This document shows, in pieces, positions 16,684 through 25,120 of a stretch of DNA of 64,000 bases; position 1 is the first letter of the stretch; the number at the start of each line of letters is the position of its first letter. The translations under genes and the position numbers were made by a program. Under the pieces are notes generated by a model, which had not been told where the DNA came from, did not search any database, and saw only the letters and a list, made by a program, of their open reading frames with translations. The stretch comes from Salibaculum sp031581025 (GTDB taxonomy: Bacteria > Pseudomonadota > Alphaproteobacteria > Rhodobacterales > Rhodobacteraceae). The stretch lies in the NCBI RefSeq assembly GCF_031581025.1, contig NZ_JAVLCA010000003.1. One strand, given 5' to 3'.

Positions 16684-17664
16684 ATGGACAGGAACGGCAA
16701 CCGCGCGACCAAGTTCCTCGACACCGCCCGCGGCGTGATCCGGGCCGAGGCCGCTGCGCTGGAAACCCTGGCCGAAACGCTCGACGGCGGCTTTGCGGCG
16801 GCGGTCGAAAAGATCCTGGAAACGCCGGGCCGGGTGATCGTCTCGGGGATCGGCAAATCCGGCCATATCGCGCGCAAGATCGCCGCGACCTTCGCCAGTA
16901 CAGGCACGCCTGCACAGTTCGTCCACCCCGCCGAGGCCAGCCACGGCGACCTGGGCATGATCACCCGCGCGGACGTGGTCCTGGCGATCTCCAACTCGGG
17001 CGAGGCGCCGGAGCTGGCCAACCTGCTGTCCTACACCCGCCGTTTCGGCATCCCGCTGATCGGGCTGACCAGCCGCGCCGAAAGCACCCTGGGCCGCGAA
17101 GCGGACATCCTTGTCGCGATGCCCCGCACCGGCGAGGCCTGCACCACCGGCGTCGTGCCGACGAATTCCACCACCATGACCCTGGCCCTGGGCGATGCGC
17201 TGGCGGTATCGCTGATGGATCACCGCGCCTTCACCGCCGAGGATTTCCGTGCCTATCACCCGGGCGGCAAGCTTGGCTCGCGGCTGTCGCGGGTGCGCGA
17301 CCTGATGCACGGGGCCGACCGCATGCCCCTGGCGGAGGCGGACACACCCATGAGCGAGAGCCTGCTGACCATCAGCCAGAAAGGCTTCGGCGTGGTCGGC
17401 GTGCTCGATCACCAGGGCGGCCTCGCAGGCGTGGTGACCGACGGCGACCTGCGGCGGAACATGGCCGGCCTGCTGGACCGCACCGCGGGCGAGGTCATGA
17501 CCCGCGACCCGCGCACCATCGGCCCCGACTCTCTGGCCGAAGAGGCCGTGGCGGTGATGGAGGACAACCAGATCACCTGCCTGTTCGTCGTCGATCCCCA
17601 AGGCTCGCGACGGGTGGTGGGCATCCTGCACATCCACGACTGCCTGAGGGCGGGCGTGGTCTGA
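16684..17664 (+). CDS. kdsD: Arabinose-5-phosphate isomerase (KpsF/GutQ type)
   Basis: 326 residues: SIS sugar-isomerase domain (about 40-185; motif VSGIGKSGHIARKIA, and HPAEASHGDLGMI) followed by two CBS domains (about 205-320). It interconverts ribulose-5-phosphate and arabinose-5-phosphate, the first step towards Kdo. It heads the compact group kdsD-lptC-lptA-lptB, with 1 to 4 base gaps, which couples Kdo synthesis to LPS export. kdsB later in the window uses the product of this pathway. Confidence 0.93.
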   Translation: MDRNGNRATKFLDTARGVIRAEAAALETLAETLDGGFAAAVEKILETPGRVIVSGIGKSGHIARKIAATFASTGTPAQFVHPAEASHGDLGMITRADVVLAISNSGEAPELANLLSYTRRFGIPLIGLTSRAESTLGREADILVAMPRTGEACTTGVVPTNSTTMTLALGDALAVSLMDHRAFTAEDFRAYHPGGKLGSRLSRVRDLMHGADRMPLAEADTPMSESLLTISQKGFGVVGVLDHQGGLAGVVTDGDLRRNMAGLLDRTAGEVMTRDPRTIGPDSLAEEAVAVMEDNQITCLFVVDPQGSRRVVGILHIHDCLRAGVV

Positions 17665-17665
17665 C

Positions 17666-18262
17666 ATGGCCAGGACCGACCAGCTCAGTTCGCGGTGGGT
17701 GGCCATCCTCAAGGTGGGCCTGCCGCTGGCGGCGCTGGCGCTGATGTCGACCATCTTTCTGCTGGCCCGGGCGCCGCTGCCCGGCGGCGACATCCCCTAC
17801 GCCGAGATCGAGGAAATCGCCCGCGACCCCCGCGTCTCGGGGGCGCAGATCACCGGCATGGCCGACGACGGGTCGGTCATCGAGGTCACGGCCAAACAGG
17901 CCCGGCCGGACGGTACGCTCATCCACATCGACACCCTGCGCGCGGATATCACGTCGGCCGGCGGGGTCGAGATCGCAGTGCGCGCCGGTGACGGCGAGAT
18001 GGACACCGCAACCCAGCGCGCGCGGCTGTTCGGGCTGACGCGGATCACCACCTCGAACGGTTACAAGATGGAAACCATGGGCCTGACGGCCGATATCGCA
18101 GCGGGCCGGATCGAATCCGACGGGGCGTTGGAGGTCCGCGCGCCCTTCGGTGACCTGACCGCCGGAAAGCTTCTGATCGACACGCCCCGCACGACATCCG
18201 GGCAAAGGATGCTTTTCCACGACGGCGTTCGGCTGGTATACCAGCCCCAGCAAGGGGATTAG
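17666..18262 (+). CDS. lptC: LPS export periplasmic protein LptC
   Basis: 198 residues: short N-terminal cytoplasmic tail, one transmembrane helix (about 13-33), then a periplasmic beta-jellyroll domain. LptC links the LptBFG ABC transporter in the inner membrane to the LptA bridge. Sequence conservation is low, so the call relies on length, topology and position between kdsD and lptA (1 and 4 base gaps). Confidence 0.85.
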   Translation: MARTDQLSSRWVAILKVGLPLAALALMSTIFLLARAPLPGGDIPYAEIEEIARDPRVSGAQITGMADDGSVIEVTAKQARPDGTLIHIDTLRADITSAGGVEIAVRAGDGEMDTATQRARLFGLTRITTSNGYKMETMGLTADIAAGRIESDGALEVRAPFGDLTAGKLLIDTPRTTSGQRMLFHDGVRLVYQPQQGD

Positions 18263-18266
18263 CGAC

Positions 18267-18758
18267 GTGCACATCTGCAAGGCCTGGGCCCTGGCCCTGT
18301 TCATCACGCTGGCAGCGGCGACCGGCGCTTCGGCCCAGACCAACCTGACACTGGGCGCGGTCAATGCCGACCCCACTGCCCCGGTGGAAATCACCGCCGA
18401 CAGCCTCGAGGTGGACCAGGACACCGGCAAGGCCAGTTTCTCGGGCAATGTCGAGATCGGCCAGGGCGATCTTCGCCTGACTGCGGCCCGGGTGGACGTG
18501 ACCTACAACGACCAGACCGGCGCGATAGACAACCTGCGCGCCTCGGGCGGCGTCACCTTCGTGACCCCGACAGAGGCCGCCGAAGCCCAGCGCGCCGATT
18601 ACGACATTGCCGGCGGGACGCTTGTGCTGGAGGGCCAGGTGCTGGTCACCCAGGGGGGCAGCGCGCTCTCGGCGGAGCGGATGCGCGTCGACCTGCGCAC
18701 GGGCAGCGCCCGGATGGACGGCCAGGTCCGCACGATCCTGAACCCGGACGACGGCTGA
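18267..18758 (+). CDS. lptA: LPS transport periplasmic protein LptA
   Basis: 163 residues with a signal peptide (about 1-23, ending ATGASAQ) and an OstA-type beta-jellyroll domain; ITADSLEVDQDTGKASFSG is the typical first strand pair. It forms the periplasmic bridge that carries LPS to the outer membrane. It starts at GTG 18267, 4 bases after lptC. lptB follows after 1 base. Confidence 0.9.
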   Translation: MHICKAWALALFITLAAATGASAQTNLTLGAVNADPTAPVEITADSLEVDQDTGKASFSGNVEIGQGDLRLTAARVDVTYNDQTGAIDNLRASGGVTFVTPTEAAEAQRADYDIAGGTLVLEGQVLVTQGGSALSAERMRVDLRTGSARMDGQVRTILNPDDG

Positions 18759-18759
18759 G

Positions 18760-19521
18760 ATGACCGAAACGCCGGAATTGAGCGTCACCGAGGGCGGCGC
18801 CGGGCTGCGCATCCACAACCTGCGCAAGGCCTACCGCAAGCGCCTTGTCATCCGTGATGTCAGCATGGACCTGGGCCGGGGCGAGGTCGTGGCGCTGCTA
18901 GGGCCCAACGGATCGGGCAAGACGACCTGCTTTTACGCCATCGCCGGGCTGATCACCCCGGAGGGCGGGCAGGTCATGATCGACGGGCGCGACGTGACAC
19001 CCCTGCCCATGTATCGCCGGGCCAAGCTGGGGATCGGCTACCTGCCGCAGGAAATGTCGATTTTCCGTGGCCTGTCGGTCGAGGACAACATCATGGCGAT
19101 CCTCGAAATCGCGGTGAAGGACCGGCGGCGGCGACGGGAACGACTCGAGGAACTGCTCAGCGAGTTCTCGATCGAGCACCTGCGTCAGGCCCCGGCGATG
19201 GCCCTGTCGGGTGGCGAGCGCCGCCGCGCCGAGATCGCCCGCTGTCTGGCCGCGGGGCCGAAGTACGTGCTGCTCGACGAGCCCTTCGCGGGGGTCGACC
19301 CCATCGCGGTCGGCGAGATCCGGCACCTTGTCTCGGACCTGCGCAACCGTGGAATCGGTGTGCTCATCACCGATCACAACGTGCGCGAAACCCTCCAGAT
19401 CGTCGACCGCGCCTACATCCTGCACGATGGCAAAGTGCTGATGAGCGGCACCGCCGACGAGGTGATCGAGAACGAGAACGTGCGCCGTGTCTACCTCGGT
19501 GACAGCTTCCGCGTGCGCTGA
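18760..19521 (+). CDS. lptB: LPS export ABC transporter ATPase LptB
   Basis: 253 residues. ATPase of the LptB2FG LPS extractor, cytoplasmic face of the inner membrane. Walker A GPNGSGKTTC (about 48-57), signature LSGGERRR, Walker B YVLLDEPFAGVDP and the switch His in ITDHN are all present. It is last of the tight kdsD-lpt group; 229 bases separate it from hpf. Confidence 0.95.
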   Translation: MTETPELSVTEGGAGLRIHNLRKAYRKRLVIRDVSMDLGRGEVVALLGPNGSGKTTCFYAIAGLITPEGGQVMIDGRDVTPLPMYRRAKLGIGYLPQEMSIFRGLSVEDNIMAILEIAVKDRRRRRERLEELLSEFSIEHLRQAPAMALSGGERRRAEIARCLAAGPKYVLLDEPFAGVDPIAVGEIRHLVSDLRNRGIGVLITDHNVRETLQIVDRAYILHDGKVLMSGTADEVIENENVRRVYLGDSFRVR

Positions 19522-19750
19522 CGGCGGGAGGCCGCGGGGGCCGTGCTGGGCCATTGACAAGCCCGCCCCACCTGTCGCCAACTGAACGTGATGACACAGA
19601 CGGTTCCCCTCGCCTGCCCCTGTCGCGCCGTTCCGGCGACGGGTGCGCTCAGGCCGAGATCACGCTGCGTCATCCCTCACGACAGCATGACCTGAGGCCC
19701 CGCGCATATGCCTGCGCCACGCCTGCTGTCGCAACCTGGAAGGAGAAGAC
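19522..19750. other. Intergenic region lptB-hpf
   Basis: 229 bases with no supported gene. In many proteobacteria rpoN sits exactly here, and no rpoN remnant is visible. A consensus -35 TTGACA lies at 19554-19559 but no convincing -10 follows, so an hpf promoter is possible but not shown. Confidence 0.5.
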
Positions 19751-20326
19751 ATGCGCTATCAGATCACCGGCAAACAGATTGATATCGGCGACGCCCTGCA
19801 AACCCACGTTCAGACGGAACTGGGAGAAATGTTCGAGAAGTATTCCGGCCGCCCTACCGATGCCAATGTGATCTTCTCCAAAAGCGGAAGCGCCTTCAAC
19901 TGCGAGGCCGTGGTGCATCTTTCCACCGGTCTTACCACCCAGGCCAAGGGCCAGGCGCACGAGATCTACGCCGCCTTCGACGCAGCCCGAGACAAGATGG
20001 ACAAACAACTCAGACGCTACAAGCGGCGACTGAAGGACCATCACAAGGAGCGCGCCACGCCGGTTGAACTTTCGCGGGCCGGTGCGTATATCCTCGCCTC
20101 GAACAGCGACTCGGAGGATGCCGGGCCGGACAACGTCGGCGCCATGATCGTGGCCGAGATGGAGACGCGAATCCCGGCCCTGTCCGTCGGAGAGGCGGTC
20201 ATGCAGATGGAACTGTCGGATGCGCCGGTACAGGTGTTCCGCAACGAAGGACATGGCGGGGTCAACGTCGTTTACCGCCGCGACGATGGCAACATAGGCT
20301 GGATCGACCCGCGCAATTCGGGCTGA
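19751..20326 (+). CDS. hpf: Ribosome hibernation promoting factor, long form
   Basis: 191 residues. The N-terminal HPF/YfiA domain (1-105, beginning MRYQITGKQIDIGDALQTHV) binds the 30S subunit. The C-terminal domain (about 130-191, with LSVGEAVMQMELSDAPVQVF and NVVYRRDDGNIGWIDP) is the dimerisation module of long HPF, which joins two 70S ribosomes into 100S particles. AAGGAG lies 7 bases upstream of the ATG. ptsN follows. Confidence 0.93.
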   Translation: MRYQITGKQIDIGDALQTHVQTELGEMFEKYSGRPTDANVIFSKSGSAFNCEAVVHLSTGLTTQAKGQAHEIYAAFDAARDKMDKQLRRYKRRLKDHHKERATPVELSRAGAYILASNSDSEDAGPDNVGAMIVAEMETRIPALSVGEAVMQMELSDAPVQVFRNEGHGGVNVVYRRDDGNIGWIDPRNSG

Positions 20327-20362
20327 TCCCTGCGCCGGTCGAAGACGGAAAGCGAGCGACAG

Positions 20363-20827
20363 ATGCGAATCTCGGAAATTCTGCCTGCCGAGGGCACGAG
20401 GGTCATTGCGGCTGCCAGCAGCAAGAAGCAACTGTTCCGGTCCCTCGCCGAGATGGCCGAGGGCTGCTTCGAGGTTGACACCGCCTCCGTCGTCGATGCC
20501 CTACTGGACCGCGAAAGCCTTGGCCCCACCGGCGTGGGCCATGGCGTCGCCCTGCCGCACGCGCGGATGCCCGGCCTCGAGAGGGTCTGCGGGCTGTTCC
20601 TGCGCCTGAAGAAGCCGTTGGATTTCAACGCCGTCGACCGCCAGCCGGTTGACCTCGTCTTCGCGCTCTTTGCGCCTGAATCTGCCAGCGTCGAACACCT
20701 CAAGGCACTGGCGTTGGTCTCGCGGACCCTGCGGGACGAATCGGTTTGCTCAAAACTCCGTTCGAACGACGACCCGGCGACGCTCTTCACCATCCTGACC
20801 GAGCACGCGACCTCTCAGGCGGCGTAA
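20363..20827 (+). CDS. ptsN: PTS IIA-Ntr regulatory protein PtsN
   Basis: 154-residue EIIA-Ntr domain. The phosphoryl-accepting histidine is H66 in GVGHGVALPHARMPG. It is the end of the nitrogen-related phosphotransfer chain and normally regulates rather than transports. It follows hpf as in many proteobacteria, but rpoN is absent. Its last 13 bases overlap the convergent sulfotransferase gene. Confidence 0.93.
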   Translation: MRISEILPAEGTRVIAAASSKKQLFRSLAEMAEGCFEVDTASVVDALLDRESLGPTGVGHGVALPHARMPGLERVCGLFLRLKKPLDFNAVDRQPVDLVFALFAPESASVEHLKALALVSRTLRDESVCSKLRSNDDPATLFTILTEHATSQAA

Positions 20828-22239
20828 TCAGCAAAACCGAATCCGATGTAATCGCGCGCGTAGACAGCGCGCACGGCGGACTCGATCTCGGGATCGTAGA
20901 TCTCTGACAGCCGCCCGGCGTGTGTATCGGTGGGCTGTTCGACCACCGGCATGGTCGCTTTGCCGACCTGCGCGGCCAGCCCGGCAAGGTCTTCCTCCAA
21001 CCGGTCCTCGCGCAGAATCATATCCGCAAGGGTGACCCCCGCGAAACCCTGCAACACCGCCGTCTGGCTGGCCCAGAAGGCGTCGACCCGGACCGCGGTC
21101 TGACCGGCCAGGTTGGCCTTGAGAAACCGCAGGAACCCGAGAAAGGCCACGCGGTGGGACTGGGGGCTGTAGGCGGCGTCCGGGTCGCCCTTTGGCAGAT
21201 CGAGTTTGAACTGCTGGCGCAGCACCTTGCGAATTTCCGAATAGCTGCCCGGCGCGGTAGACAGGATCTTGTCACAAAAGGCCGCGTGGGCCCGGGCGAC
21301 CGGATGGCGCAGTACGGTAAAGCTCCGATGGCCCGGCCGCGCGCGCTTCCACTGGCGCAGGGTTTTCTGGGTGAAATCACCCTGTAGCGCGTCACGCCGG
21401 ACATCGTCCAAACCCGCCATCCAGTCCAGGACGGCCTCTTGCGGGCCACCCTGGACGGGCAGGAACAGTAGGGGCGACTGCGCCGCCGCCACATGGCCGG
21501 GCACCACGGGACCGCGGCGGGGTTCGAAGTTCGGGGTGCGGTTCAGGTTGAACCGATCAAGCCGGGCCAGCGCCGCCTCCATCTGGTCGAAGTTGCGCAC
21601 CTTGTCCGAAACCGGGGCCGGGTTCTGCTTTTTCAGGGTCCGATCCAGCGCCGCGAGCCGCGCCGGGCTACCCAGGAACCGCGCCATCCCGTTCATCACC
21701 TCCAGGTCCTGCAAGTCCTCGTAGGCCAGGTAGAACGCGGTTTGGCCACTCTTCTGCAAGCCGCCCAGCAGGCGCACCTGAAAGGCCTGCAAGGCCGAGA
21801 CATGGGCCTCGAACTCAGCCGCGTCGAAGGCCACTTCGCTGGCACGGGCGTGCTTGACGTTGGTCAGCTTCCACTGGCCGGTGGCCTGCGCGATCTTGCG
21901 GCTGACGTAGCTGTCGACGGGATTGCGGGTCAGGACGATCTTGGCGCAGCGCGGATCGGCCAGGATTTCGTCGAGGACGCGTGGGTCGTGGTCATTGAAA
22001 AAACGAAACCCGTTGAGTCCCTTGGCGGCCTTGATGCACCCCAGCAGACGCTGGGGATCGGCGTCGCGGTCGGCGCGGGTCACGCCCAGCGTCTCCTCGC
22101 GGTTGGGATAGCTGATAAAAGCGGGATTGAAGGCCTCGCCGTGGCAGTGCAGGCCCTCCATCGCATTGATGTTCGCCTCAAGGAAATTGGACCCGGTCCG
22201 CATCTCTGCGAAGACCACGAAATAATCGAACTCAGTCAT
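20815..22239 (-). CDS. Two-domain sulfotransferase-like protein
   Basis: 474 residues. The N-terminal domain (1-235) resembles Stf0/NodH sulfotransferases: FAEMRTGSNFLEANI at 10-24 is the 5'-phosphosulfate loop, and IVLTRNPVDSYVSRK at 101-115 is the 3'-phosphate site for PAPS. The second part (about 255-474) resembles family 2 sulfotransferases (FTVLRHPVARAHAAFCDKI at 307-325) but lacks a clear P-loop of its own, so it may bind the acceptor or be inactive. It is 3 bases downstream of the GT14 gene, which suggests that the glycan made there is the acceptor. The substrate is inferred. Confidence 0.75.
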   Translation of the reverse strand: MTEFDYFVVFAEMRTGSNFLEANINAMEGLHCHGEAFNPAFISYPNREETLGVTRADRDADPQRLLGCIKAAKGLNGFRFFNDHDPRVLDEILADPRCAKIVLTRNPVDSYVSRKIAQATGQWKLTNVKHARASEVAFDAAEFEAHVSALQAFQVRLLGGLQKSGQTAFYLAYEDLQDLEVMNGMARFLGSPARLAALDRTLKKQNPAPVSDKVRNFDQMEAALARLDRFNLNRTPNFEPRRGPVVPGHVAAAQSPLLFLPVQGGPQEAVLDWMAGLDDVRRDALQGDFTQKTLRQWKRARPGHRSFTVLRHPVARAHAAFCDKILSTAPGSYSEIRKVLRQQFKLDLPKGDPDAAYSPQSHRVAFLGFLRFLKANLAGQTAVRVDAFWASQTAVLQGFAGVTLADMILREDRLEEDLAGLAAQVGKATMPVVEQPTDTHAGRLSEIYDPEIESAVRAVYARDYIGFGFADYAA

Positions 22240-22242
22240 GTC

Positions 22243-23937
22243 TTACCTGACAAGATAGGGTTTGCGTTGCTGACCGCGCGGGTGCTGCGGGCCCGGGTCC
22301 GAGGGGAAATCGCCCATCATGTAGGGGTGCATGCCCTGGTTCTTGAGGTTCTGCAGGAACTGCGCGAACCCGGCCAGATCGACCATGCGCGGGGCCTCGG
22401 TCACCCCGCGCGGGGTTTGGGGGCTCATGTCGTCCAGCGTGGTCTGCAGGGCCTCAATCGGGCTTTCGACGAACTCGGCCAGGGTCCATATCCGCACCCG
22501 CGCCTTGGACCAGTACGCACGCAGCGCCGCAAGGTGCTCGGCCTCGATGCGCTGAAGCGCGGCCGCCTCGGCCCGGATCTCCGCGAAATCGCGATTGGAC
22601 AGGAAAAGCGGGATCGCCCAGGCACCGGTGATCACGCTGATCTGCGCGTTGGGATCACGGGCCAGCTCCCCGGTGATCAGCTGGCTGTCGCGCGGGCCGA
22701 ACTGGAAGCACTGGTGTTCGCCCCGTGTGTTCCAGATCAGGTTGGTCAGGAACATGCGCGCATTGTGGTCGCGCAGCCGCGGGTTGTTGCACAGCCCGCC
22801 GGCAAAGGTGCGCTGTCGTCCTTCGAACTGTACATCGTCGGTCGCGAAAAGATGTCCGTGCACGCGCGTGTCGGCGTTGCGGGCCAGCCAGGGTTCGAAA
22901 TCCTCGAACAGCTCGGTGAAGCCCTCGAACACCGAATAGGGGGCCGCGGTAAAGCCGTTTTCGTGCCCTTCGCGCGGCAAGCGCGACTGCATGTACAGCC
23001 CCGCGCGCCCGCGCTTGCGGCGTTCGACCGCCTTTGAAAAGACACGGTCGATCTTGCCGGGGTTCGGTTCGGTTCCACGCATGGGGTTGGCCGATGTCAG
23101 GAAGGTGTCGTACAGCAGATCGGCCCGGGGCCATATCTTGCGCGCCACGAAACAGTCCGAGCGGCGCAACAACTGCAGGTGATCGTCGTAAAATATGTGC
23201 GGCTTGCCCTGGTAGTCGAACTTGGACAGCGTCAGCGACCGGCTTTCGACGTTTTGCGAATAAAGCCGCACGAGGGTCTGAAAATAGCTTTCGTCCGGGA
23301 TCCAGACATGGCGGAAATAGCGGTCGTAGACGGGCCGATCCGGGTCCTCGAGGATCGCCGAAAGGGTTTGCCGCGTCAGGCACCACCATTGCGACCCCAT
23401 GTGCGGGACGATCCCCTCGGGGATCTTGCGATGCAGCTTGAGCCGACGCTGGAAGTCGACAAAGCGGTCGAAGAGGAACCGCTGTCGGCGGAAAGAGAAA
23501 GGAAAGCACAGGGTGAAACGCTCTTCGTCCAGGCCACCGATCGTCCAGGGAACGTCGGCGGTGGTCGCGCTCTCGATGAAATCCGTGCGCGGCCGGGCGG
23601 CCAGGTAGTCCTGCAAATCCTCCACCGGGCGCAGCGGCAGGCAGGCCCCCGAGGCGAGGTAGACATGGCGCACCCGAGGAAAGTTGCGCAGAAGCTGTTC
23701 GGACGCCGCTTGCGCGGCCGCCACCAGGCCCCAGGTGCCCCATTCACACCGGTGGCGCTTGCTGAACTGGACATCCGGCAGATCGGCAAGCGACTGGACG
23801 AAGGCATCATAGGTCGACCGGTCGACGTTGCGGTCGACGTGGATCACCACCGGGCACCCTGCCGCCGACCAGTGGCGGATCACCTGCCCGGCGCGATCCA
23901 GCGCCGTGTGCACCAGCATGCCAACGCCGAGGTTCAT
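22243..23937 (-). CDS. GT14-type beta-1,6-N-acetylglucosaminyltransferase (core-2/I-branching family)
   Basis: 564 residues. The N-terminal half (about 1-290) resembles core-2/I-branching enzymes: GVGMLVHTALDRAGQVIRHW, YLASGACLPLRPVEDL, GSQWWCLTRQTLSAIL and DESYFQTLVR. The C-terminal half (about 300-564) has no motif I can name; it resembles an extension seen in Rhodobacterales homologues and contains RGEHQCFQFGPRDSQLITGE. The start ATG 23937 overlaps the stop of the upstream glycosyltransferase (ATGA). It probably acts in the cytoplasm on a surface glycan, together with the sulfotransferase. The linkage it makes is unproven. Confidence 0.8.
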   Translation of the reverse strand: MNLGVGMLVHTALDRAGQVIRHWSAAGCPVVIHVDRNVDRSTYDAFVQSLADLPDVQFSKRHRCEWGTWGLVAAAQAASEQLLRNFPRVRHVYLASGACLPLRPVEDLQDYLAARPRTDFIESATTADVPWTIGGLDEERFTLCFPFSFRRQRFLFDRFVDFQRRLKLHRKIPEGIVPHMGSQWWCLTRQTLSAILEDPDRPVYDRYFRHVWIPDESYFQTLVRLYSQNVESRSLTLSKFDYQGKPHIFYDDHLQLLRRSDCFVARKIWPRADLLYDTFLTSANPMRGTEPNPGKIDRVFSKAVERRKRGRAGLYMQSRLPREGHENGFTAAPYSVFEGFTELFEDFEPWLARNADTRVHGHLFATDDVQFEGRQRTFAGGLCNNPRLRDHNARMFLTNLIWNTRGEHQCFQFGPRDSQLITGELARDPNAQISVITGAWAIPLFLSNRDFAEIRAEAAALQRIEAEHLAALRAYWSKARVRIWTLAEFVESPIEALQTTLDDMSPQTPRGVTEAPRMVDLAGFAQFLQNLKNQGMHPYMMGDFPSDPGPQHPRGQQRKPYLVR

Positions 23938-24942
23938 GCCCAGTTCCCCTTGGACATCAGGCCCAGGATTTCCAGCTGCCGCCAGTTGATGTATTTCTCG
24001 GACCACGTGCACCACAGTTCGGGATGCTCGGCCAGCTCCTCGGCATAGGCCTTGTATTCATGGCTGTTGGCGTAGTGCTGACCGCGCTGCAACTCCTCCC
24101 GCGCCTTGTGGGTGAAGACATCGAGGAACTTCGCGTGCAACAGAACGCCCGAGGCCTTTTCTCCGCCCCATTCGTCGTAGACCAGGTTCAACCCGCGCGG
24201 CAGCAGCATATGGGTGGAGCTGACATAGGCATAACGCCTGTCCCACTTGACCAGCGGCGTCTTGTTGAGCGCGGGTGCGCGCCGCGGGTTTTCGGTGAAG
24301 GCCGTCCGCGCGTGGGCCGCCCTGGATCCAGAGATTGTAGTAGAGGTGGTTCTTGGACATGGTGTAATTGCCCGCATCGAACCACGGTGCGATCTCCAGC
24401 GGGTCCTGCCCGCGCTGGTAGGGCACCGCGTCGATCCGACCCTTGGGATACATGTCCAGCAGCATGGCCGAGAATGACCGGATTTCCGACGCCTCTAGCC
24501 AGTCCGTCAACGACCGGATCGGACGGGTGTCGCAAAAGGGGAAGACAAAGAACTCGTCCGGGTCCACCACCAGCGTCCAGTGGCCGTGGCCATACTTGCG
24601 TTGCAGGTAGTTCAGCCAATCCAACCCGCAGAGCGCACGGCGATAGCTTGCCTTTGTCGTCCAGAGCGAGACATCGGGCTGCGCGGCCAGGTATTGGCGA
24701 CCGCCATCGTCGCTATCGTTGTCGACAATGATGAAGTGATCGACGCCAAGCTCTCGGTAGTATTGCAGAAAGTAAGGAAGCCGGATGTCCTCGTTGCGCA
24801 GGGTCGAGAATACGATAATGTCCTTCGAACCGATCCGATCGGTCCGGTCGCGCACGACACGCAGTTCACGCGACTTGCGCCGGGCGCGCAGGTGGGCGGC
24901 CTTGCGCTTCCATCGCAGCCGATATGATTGCCAAAGGCCCAA
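23934..24942 (-). pseudogene. Family-2-like glycosyltransferase, frameshifted copy 1
   Basis: Starting at TTG 24942 (AAAGGT upstream), the first frame carries STLRNEDIRLPYFLQYY, IVDNDSDDGG (nucleotide-sugar/metal site) and DPDEFFVFP, up to NLWIQGG. The reading then has to change frame between about 24305 and 24322. The second frame continues with ALNKTPLVKWDRRYAYVSSTH and ends at 23934, overlapping the GT14 start. Loss of a CG unit from the CGCGCG run, or one extra C in GGCCC, would explain it. The rest is intact, so it is either a recent mutation or a sequence error. The protein would be about 336 residues. Confidence 0.75.
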
Positions 24943-25120
24943 GTGTCACCTTTCTCCCTGCGCCGGGACCGGCGCTGCACATCCAGTGCCGCCCCAGCGG
25001 TATGGCACATTCAACGGCATCGGTGGTTTCCAGTCATTAAACAATTCCGTGGTTCAGGCAAGATCAGCGCCAGTCGCCGGCAGTCATCAATCCAAGGGAT
25101 TCAAGCTGTTGCGGCCCCTG

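Noticed and set aside
19554..19585. TTGACA considered as an hpf promoter
   Set aside because: The -35 is perfect but no acceptable -10 lies 16-18 bases downstream.
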